DNA of 64,000 nt, from contig CM040118.1 of NCBI GenBank assembly GCA_022559845.1, forward strand, positions 263,213,519 through 263,277,518, written 5' to 3'. A model generated the notes under the pieces. The model ran no database searches. It had not been told where the DNA came from and saw only the letters and a list, made by a program, of their open reading frames with translations. The DNA is from Amorphophallus konjac (taxonomy: Eukaryota > Streptophyta > Magnoliopsida > Alismatales > Araceae). Positions within the stretch are counted from its first letter, which is position 1, and each line of letters opens with the position of its first letter. Shown piece after piece: positions 57,101 through 64,000 of the stretch. The position numbers and the translations under genes were made by a program.

Positions 57101-57237
57101 ACAAAAAGGAAATTGAACTGGATTTCATTGAAACAGACAAACAAGTTGCTGATATTTTTATTAAGCCACTTGGAAATGAAAATTTTAAATTCTTTAGAAG
57201 AGAACTTGGCTTGTGTAAATTTCAGCATAATGAATAA
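54137..57237 (+). pseudogene. pol: Element D pol: protease, integrase, reverse transcriptase, RNase H
   Basis: It begins at the junction TGTGTGCAG/GTATGCC. Protease [15 protein letters not shown]; integrase HHCC (WHRRLGH...CDACTQ) and core ([44 protein letters not shown]); RT ([47 protein letters not shown]); RNase H (YTDADYAGC, then STAEAEYVAVGNC, ADIFIKPLGNENF). All catalytic boxes are intact. A net deletion (4 bases if compared with LGGCLVSW of element B) at about 56845 shifts the frame inside RNase H and gives the TAG at 56849. After it the rest reads in the next frame to 57237. Otherwise the best pol of the window. Confidence 0.94.
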
Positions 57238-58906
57238 ACTCTTTGTTAACTTGAATAAAACATTTGAGCTGCTTTGAATAAACTTCAGATTTGGATTTGC
57301 TGTTGATAGATTGAATAAACATTGTGCAACAGACGTATGATAATGCATGACTCTAATATATTTTTATTGCACTCATGATCATCATGCATATAGACAGGGG
57401 GAGTCTTGTCAGTTGTCAAGGTGAACTGCTGCGTCGACGCTGCTACAATGTGGCGTTGACGCAATGAACTAGATCTGGAAATATTTCTGTTTCACTATTC
57501 TGATGAGTTGACGCTGCAATAGCATGGAGTCAACGCACTGTCACTATCTCAGTATCTTATACTATTTGTCTCTTCATCTGATGCGTAGACGCCTTGAACT
57601 CCAGCGTTGACGCTGTCTAGTCAATCCTTGATTCTGAATGATTTAGTCTGACAATATGGCAATCTTTTAGTCAGTTCTAATATTAAGCAATAAAAAATAG
57701 ATTTCTTCTTTCATAAGAACGTTAATTGCTTAAAGACTGACTTAATGGTTTGAAATTTATAATCTTTAGAGTTGAAAGACTACAATCAGTAAATAAGGAT
57801 GCTGAAAATTGATAAAGCTCTCAACCCTTATCTTATTTCATGTCAGACAAAGCTAATTATATCTGAAGTCTGAAAACTCATCTAAAATCATGTTAGAGAA
57901 GCTAAGTATGTGTATTGTCCTTGAACAAGTCATTCTGAAACAAATAAAGGGCAGCTAATAAAGATATTGAAAAACATTGAAAATCATTTGAGTAATAGCA
58001 TTGACAGAGCAATGACTGGTAAATCACTGAGAAACTGAGTGATCCATCAAAGAAGTGGACACCACTCATGTCATGAGGTGTATCAGCTATCTCTGTATAA
58101 AATGATCAAAACAGTAGGTTGTTTTCACTGAGTACCTGGGGGTAACTGGCGTCTAATAAACGTGTACCCTCACATAAAGAGGTGTCAAACAATTCTATTG
58201 AATTTGAGCATAGGCAAGATGGTCCATCATGTTGAGTATCTAGGGGTATTGGCATCTGATAAACGTATACCCTTACGTAAAAAGACTTTTGGTACTTGAA
58301 TGCCTTAAATGAAACAATATTGAACATGCTGTTCCTTAGAAGAAATTTCATGGATGTCAATTGTTTAATTTCAATACATGACCTGATTTCTCTTAACATA
58401 TATTACTGAGTCTATTAAAGTAAGATATTCTGAAACTGAATCTCTCATGTAAATATGACTCTGGTTTATTGTTTTATCATGAACATCTACCTTATCCAAT
58501 GAATGTAATGCATGAACTTTCTTTTTTATAACCTTTAAATTAGAAATTCAATTTCTAAGCCATTTCTAGGTTCATATGACTGAAGGTTTTGTGCTTTGGT
58601 TACTTAATTTCTGAACTACTTACTAAGAATGCCAGTCAGCTGAACTTTCTTTCTCTTCGCTTCCATTCACTTTCCCTCCTATTTGTTGATGGCAAAGGGG
58701 GAGAATATTGTCTGAATTCATTTCTTCAGTTTAGGGGGAGAATTCTGATTCAGGGGAGGTATGGCAGGGAGTTGCTTAAATTTTGTAGCTTGCAGCATGT
58801 CATCATAGCATATACGTGCACCTGCATAACAATCTGAATAACAAATCATGTCTTTCATCAAAAATGCATCTGTATGACAGGATGTTGCCACTCTACATGA
58901 TAGGGG
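57238..58906 (+). other. Non-coding 3' region of element D with palindromes and conserved module
   Basis: No gene and no envelope-like ORF. It holds GCGTCGACGCT/GCGTTGACGC palindromes (57420-57620), PPT-like GGGGGAG boxes (about 57397, 58697, 58735) and the conserved module at 58003-58292: anchor GACAGAGCAATGAC, a GAGAAACTGAGTG unit ending CATGTCATGAGGTG, a GAGTACCTGGGGG unit ending CACATAAAGAGGTG, and a GAGTATCTAGGGG unit ending TACGTAAAAAGAC. Confidence 0.7.
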
Positions 58907-59013
58907 GTTGCCATCATCAAAAAGGGGGAGATTGTTGTGACTCCTATGTGTTGATGGTGTTGACATGTAACTTTACTTCATATGGCAACACATTGTTTTG
59001 ATGAATTGGCAAC
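58907..59013 (+). promoter_or_regulatory. Polypurine tract of D with inverted repeat across the LTR boundary
   Basis: The PPT AAAAAGGGGGAGAT (58919-58932) precedes the LTR. The left arm GTTGCCATCATCAAAA (58907-58922) pairs with TTTTGATGAATTGGCAAC (58996-59013) with a 2-nt bulge. The loop is longer (about 73 nt) than in A, B and C. Confidence 0.6.
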
Positions 59014-61145
59014 ACTATTTATGTTTTGATGAAATCACTTTATCAGATTGTCTGTGTGTTATATGCATTTAATATTATCTTAACACTGAACACACACTCA
59101 TAGTCTCAATGTCTATACATCGCTGTTGGGCATCAATGTCTGCATATGAGCATCAGGCACCAAGTGTGTACATTGCATAGCATGCAGGCGTCAAAGTCCA
59201 TACATCCACAGTGCAGTGGCCAAGTCCATACACTGTCCGTCTCATTTAGAGTCAAAGGTGAAGTCTGTACATTGAGCGTCTCATGCAAAGTCCACACATT
59301 GGCCTTCAGGTTTGAAAGTCTGTACATCGGTCTTTCAGCAAGTCTGAACGTTGTCCATACAGTAGTGCGTCAACTCCTTGAGCTGATGCGTCGACGCTTC
59401 AGTTCAGTTTCTTTAGTTGATAAAGTCTATACATCCACAGTGGACTTTGAAGTCTATACATCGGGCCTTACATTCCAACTCTATACACTGAACCTTCGTT
59501 CATCAAAGCCTCAAGTCTGTACAGCGTGAAGTCTACATTTTGGTTTCACGTTTTCAATGTATGTACAGTGGCTTTCGCATAGGCAAGTCTGTACATCGGG
59601 CTCCTTCTAACTAAGTCTATACACTCCCTCACACTGTACACACTCAGTCTATACAGCATGATCGTCTTTTCAAGTCTATACAGAGTTCTTCACTTAAACT
59701 GATGACTTATCCGATACTCTGTCTGACAGGTGTTCTGATCGTGAAGCTTATGGAGGGCATGTGATTCGAGGCTGGAAGGGCAGACAGGCTTGTGACACGT
59801 GTGCTGAAGCTGGCTGAGAGGCTGACACGTGGACACAGCAAATCAAGAAAGAAGCTCCTGGATTATTCTGGTGCGTCAACGCATTGAGCAAGTAGCGTCG
59901 ACGTAGCAGTTACAAAAAGAGAACCAATGGGTTACTGGGTTACTCAGATGCGTCAACGCCACCCACTGGCAGCGTGGACGCAGCAGTTCAAGTAACTCCT
60001 TGCAACCTCTGGAGTACCCTGGCAGCGTCGACATTGTAGCTCGTTGGGTTGATGCAGCAGGTTGATGGAACGACACCTTTTAGCTGCTAGTACACACCGA
60101 TGCGTCAACGCAGCAGTGAAGCGGCGTTGACGCAGCATGCCCATCTGCTGAAGACATGATCACTGGATCATCGATGCGTCAGCGCCATGGGCTGATGGAG
60201 TCAACGCAGCAGTCTTGAGTTTTGCTGATCAAACGTCTTTGAATTGTAGGGCATGTGATCCAAGGTGCCTGGCTCGTGAACCAAATGCTGACACGTGGAT
60301 GGAATTGTCTCGAAGCTGGCGGATTCCATTGGGTGGGAAAGCATGGAAGCCACGCGCCCTTATCCACATGCTGCTGTTATATATATATTAGTCTTCATCT
60401 TCTATATAGGCTGATCGAGAAAAGAAAAAGTTTGTACATCCTGCTTGAAGCAGTAGCCACCGAGATCCACTGTGAGAATAAAGAAGAAAGGCAGAGAAGA
60501 AGAAAAAGAGAGATGAGTTGAGAGAGAGTTATTGTGAGAGCTTGTGAATCAGTCACTTGGTCCAGTTACCAGAGCTGATATTGCTCAACCTTAAGATACA
60601 GTCGTTTTGGTTTTCTTCCATTCGATTGTGTGTTTCGTTTGTTTTCAGTCTTTGTTATTTTCCTTTAAAAACTCTTGTTCTATCAAGCTGTTAGTCAGCG
60701 GGATCAAGCTGTGAGGCAGTGGGTTGCATAGGTGTTCCTCTGGTCGGCTAAGCTATAGTGCCCAGCAGAGCAAGCTGTGATGCTCAGCTGTTGCAGAGGA
60801 TGTTCCTCTGGTCGGGATAAGCTGTAAGCCCCAGCCGTTGTTGGCAAGCTGTAGAGCCCAGCAGTTTGAAGCTGTGTATCAGCAGTAATCCACATTCGAG
60901 TTGAATGTGGGGTGGACGTAGGTCGGATTGACCGAACCACCTAAAAGCCTTGTGCCTCTCGTGTGTTTGATTGCTTGTTCAGCAGATCTTGTGTGTTTCA
61001 TTCGGTGCATTAGCTGTGTTTGTCTAGTGTTCTTCTAATTCCGCATTTGATTCTTGGCCAAATTTTTAAATAGCCAGTTGATCTATTCACCCCCCCTCTA
61101 GATCCACATCCTGTGGTGATAGAGCCTTCCATCTAACTTCAACAC
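58933..61145 (+). repeat. 3' LTR of element D
   Basis: A copy of 49415-51626; one base longer, with scattered substitutions. It ends TTCAACA at 61145, followed by TSD CTTAT. Confidence 0.93.
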
Positions 61146-61150
61146 TTATT
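61146..61150 (+). repeat. Right target-site duplication of element D (CTTAT)
   Basis: Equals 49410-49414. Confidence 0.88.
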
Positions 61151-61351
61151 CCACGCCCCGGTGTGTGTTTTTCTTTGTTTGCTTAGCTTAGTTCTGATTG
61201 AGATAGCATGCCCATGCTAGTATTCATGCTGGTTGCCTAGGTTCATGTTGCACATGTTCATGGGTGATTGATTTCATCATTTGACTCATATCCTTATCAT
61301 AGTTGGCATCATAGCCCATCTTGCAAATGAAGGGACACATTATAACCAACA
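61151..61351 (+). repeat. LTR of the tRNA-Arg-primed gypsy element, right portion
   Basis: It continues the LTR cut at 49414 and ends ACCAACA. With 47873-49414 it makes about 1.74 kb. Confidence 0.6.
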
Positions 61352-61359
61352 GAATTTTT

Positions 61360-61376
61360 TGGCGATCACGATGGGA
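61360..61376 (+). promoter_or_regulatory. Primer binding site resembling tRNA-Arg
   Basis: TGGCGATCACGATGGGA, 8 bases after the LTR end. It differs at one base from TGGCGACCACGATGGGA, the complement of a plant tRNA-Arg 3' end, the primer known for Ogre-type Tat elements. Confidence 0.6.
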
Positions 61377-62312
61377 CATCTAGTGCCAATCGTGCTTTGA
61401 ATCTCTGTTAAAAACCTGCTGTCCTTTGCTTGCCCTAAGTTGCTCTGGTTTTCCCCAGATTTTCCCTTTATTTCTCCGTTGTTTCTGGTTCTCTGGCTAC
61501 TCTAACAATCGCCTCTTCACGCGTTACGTTATATCTAACGGTCCAGTCTTGGACCGTCACATTCTTCTGGCACGGGTATTCTAGACCGTCACATACTCCA
61601 GATAGGTACGCATCCCGAGGTGTAGTTTATTTTCATAATTTTTGCTGTGATTTTCATGCTTGGGTGCTATTTGGTCTCCTCCTTGGTTGGTTCACATATT
61701 CATATCATTGTGTACATATTTGATTGCTAGATTTTAGGCTAGAATTTGCATGCACTCCGGTGCACATAAAGTCATTCATATATTCATACTTTAGATTGCA
61801 TCTTCCTACCTTGGTGTGTGGACCTCTCATCTCCATATTCCTTGGAGTCGACTAGGAAATCGCATCAGGGACCTCCAAAAGTCCCCGCGAGCCGTGGATT
61901 CCCACACAGACGCCGGGCCGGTTGTACCACTTCCCACCGCGTGTCTAGGATTGCATAAGTAAAGGAGTGATTACATTTAGAGTCAACCAAGCCACGCATC
62001 TTTCCCCTATTAGGAACCTATTTTGGAGAGCACATTTTAATCAAGTCACTAAGGTTCTAAAGGAGGAAACCATAAAAATCTTGTTGCATCATCTAAATAA
62101 CTTGGTTGACCTTGAGTGTTGTTATCTCTTTTTCACTTACATCTTTGTTAAAATCATCTAAGTTTAGTCACTCATTGTGTGTTTGTTGTGTGTTGTTTGC
62201 ATTGTTCTAAGGTTTTTCGTTGCATGTGGAGTTGCTCCCATCCTCTAGAAACTTCATCACCTGGGGGTGATTCCCTTTCCACATCCTACTTCAATCCACT
62301 CTTTGAATCCAC
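61377..62312 (+). other. Leader of the tRNA-Arg-primed gypsy element
   Basis: About 940 bp without a credible gene. It contains ACCGTCACAT and TCTAACGGTCC words (61534-61600) like those in the LTR, and a C/T-rich segment before the ATG at 62313. Confidence 0.5.
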
Positions 62313-62547
62313 CATGGCTTCTTTCGATCTTCCCCGTTCCCAAAAGGAGTCTCTTCCTCAAGGGCTTCTAGAAGATCCCTCTAGGGTTATCTCATTCCAA
62401 CCCAGAGAGGGGCCCATCCCTCCTTCGTCCTCCATCCCTATGGAGGGTGCCCAATCCACTCAAGCTCTTCTTCCTCCTTCCACTAATTCTATTCTTCAAA
62501 TTAGACCCGGCCCAACTTTAGGCGGTTTATCAGGCCATGTAGGGGTC
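62313..62547 (+). pseudogene. Possible gag start of the tRNA-Arg-primed gypsy element, truncated
   Basis: An open frame from ATG 62313 (MASFDLPRSQKESLPQGL...) for about 78 codons, Pro/Ser-rich, ending where another repeat begins at 62548. No Gag domain can be recognised in so short a piece; position after the PBS and leader is the main argument. Confidence 0.35.
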
Positions 62548-64000
62548 TATCACGCCCCGAACTGATAACAGCGGAACGTGTAGTTCGGAACGTGGCAGTG
62601 ATACGGCCGTGAATAATCAGAGCGAACGAAAGGACTCAACCTGGACAATGTGGGCCAACTTAACCTTTATTGATATTCAAATATTCGAATTACATACCTT
62701 GACTCAACTTACATAAGTGAAGAAAGGACTTATTATTACACTCTAATAAAGAGAAAGGACTCAAATAACAGGACGCGACTCAAAGAAAAAATAAAAGACA
62801 CCGACACGATTCTCTATTTCGCTCATCACTCTTGCCCTTCCCCATCTACTGGACTATCTTCAATGTCGTTACCTGAAAAATGTTGAAGATAGGCTGGTGA
62901 GCAAAACGCTCAGTAGGAATTACATCTCTCATCAAGCAGAATATAAGTGATTAGCCAATTAACATGTTATAAAGATGCAAGGCATGGAACTAGAAAATCA
63001 TGACGATCAATCTAACAGGAAATAAGAATATTAAAGTCAAAGGCAGTTACGAGCTCAAGAGAAATAGGGATGAATTCCCATGCAGAGTGAAGGACAAGCT
63101 ATCAGAATACAACAAGGACAGTTACTCGGATGAACATAACTTCAGAATTGGCCAGAATATAACAGAGTTTCAATAAATATAAGCAGAATTAAACAATCTA
63201 GCAGAATATCTAAATTATCAGAATAACCGAACAATAAAATATCAGAATAACAGAACTTCTAGAATTAACAGAATTTACAGAATGACAGATATAACAGAAT
63301 AACATAATATAACAGATTTACAGACTTTGGTGCAATGCCACACCCAGAATTCCCATGGTTTATAGAATTGGACTTCCGTCCTACCTGGCACTGAAAAGTC
63401 CCGGACCCACAGCCCTTAATGTTTCAGAATCAGATTTGGCCAAATACAGAGTCAAAGGGTTATGTTCTCAAATTGATGACAAGAAGATTCCAAAGGAGTA
63501 GAGTGTCAAGACTAACAGGAAAACCAAAGTGACACGGATCGGATCCTGAGGTTTTTAGGGTACAACCAGCTCGGCTGTCTTGAGGGAATCCAAGGCTAGC
63601 GGAGACTTACGGAGGTCTCAATGACTAACTTGCTAGTTAAAAGGAACAGAATGTCCAACGGAGGACTCGTATGTCACCGACAGTTGAGGTGTATAACGTG
63701 AACCAATCATGAAAAAGGGGCTCCATCTACGGACGTGAGATGAGAGTGCCAAAAGACCCGAGGTATGGGTCAAAACCGGAAGAAAACAGTGAGAACATGA
63801 ATGCGTTAATTATAGAATTCACGTCCATCTAATTCTATAATTAACTATAATTAAATAAACTTATTTTAATTGACGTCCGTGAGTAGTGCCATTTATTAAT
63901 TAGTGTCCACTTGGAGGGACGTTAATTCTATGATTTTTAACTTAATGTATTTAACAAGAATTCACCTCAATATCTATTTAATTGAGCAATTTCAAAAATA
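62548..64000 (-). repeat. Probable LTR of a chromovirus-type gypsy element, running off the window
   Basis: On the minus strand the edge reads GTTCGGGGCGTGATA, like the GGGGCGTGACA end of many Del/Tekay LTRs. A poly(A) signal AATAAA on that strand lies at 62667-62672. No PBS adjoins it, so it would be a 3' LTR or solo LTR in minus orientation. The rest is AT-rich, with many AGAATA/ACAGAAT words (63170-63330), and shows no gene. Its partner and TSD are outside the window. Confidence 0.5.

Larger units (their letters stand above)
49415..61145 (+). mobile_element. Element D: copia (Sirevirus-like) retrotransposon with gag and pol
   Basis: LTRs 49415-51626 (2212 bp) and 58933-61145 (2213 bp), TG...CA ends (TGTTGTGACTCC, TTCAACA), TSD CTTAT. 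Internal order: PBS, gag, pol (protease, integrase, RT, RNase H), non-coding module, PPT. It is the most complete element of the window, yet gag has three in-frame stops and pol a frameshift. Confidence 0.95.

Noticed and set aside
57238..58906. Envelope-like gene downstream of pol in element D
   Set aside because: Only short frames broken by many stops; the region is better explained as the conserved non-coding module.
47453..61351. tRNA or rRNA genes
   Set aside because: TGGTATCAGAGC and TGGCGATCACGATGGGA are primer sites complementary to tRNA ends; no full cloverleaf or rRNA sequence is present.

Overview
This window is plant nuclear DNA made almost entirely of nested LTR retrotransposons. 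The grounds are Ty1/copia elements of the Sirevirus/SIRE type (PBS TGGTATCAGAGC, polypurine tract AAAAAGGGGGAGAT, very long LTRs), Ty3/gypsy Tat and chromovirus elements, plant-style short introns and G-box promoters. I see no host gene, tRNA, rRNA or CRISPR array. It looks like a heterochromatic block of a large-genome flowering plant; the species cannot be fixed from the sequence.

Layout. (1) One Tat-lineage Ty3/gypsy element on the minus strand fills 1-46078. Its LTRs are 1-778 (the window opens about 8 bp inside) and 45293-46078. Its gag is cut twice. (2) Element A (9416-20763, plus strand, TSD AATAT) is a copia-type element with 3.2-kb LTRs that carries gag only. (3) Element B (20955-44500, minus strand, TSD GGCTC) is a copia element with gag and pol, both decayed. 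(4) Element C (31858-43256, minus strand, TSD TAGAC) sits inside the right LTR of B. It has a gag with five zinc knuckles and a second long ORF of unknown role, but no pol. (5) 46079-47872 is a wreck of a minus-strand chromovirus (Del/Tekay type). (6) At 47873 an LTR begins that belongs to another gypsy element with a tRNA-Arg-type primer site; its internal part runs 61352-62547. (7) Element D (49415-61145, plus strand, TSD CTTAT) is a copia element with gag and pol, inserted in that LTR. (8) From 62548 to the end is probably the LTR of a further chromovirus-type element on the minus strand.

How the parts relate. A, B, C and D look like one extended family. A and C have Gag but no protease, integrase or reverse transcriptase, so they would need enzymes from relatives such as B and D. 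All four share non-coding structures that the protein genes do not explain: (a) LTRs packed with dozens of copies of a short motif (AAGTCTRTACAYYG in A, B and D; ACACGARG in C); (b) an extended G-box CACGTGATCCRAGG upstream of the TATA box; (c) an inverted repeat that places the polypurine tract in a hairpin loop across the internal/3' LTR boundary; (d) a module of repeated units of about 60 nt, starting at AGAGCAATG, downstream of pol or, where pol is missing, downstream of gag; (e) a conserved CAG/GT motif at the gag-pol junction. These shared cis elements, kept in both full and gag-only elements, are the best candidate here for an undescribed autonomous/non-autonomous partnership.

The Tat host element also carries a long antisense gene (1086-3731) with a clean predicted intron. 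Every protein gene in the window that can be followed to its end is broken by stops or frameshifts.
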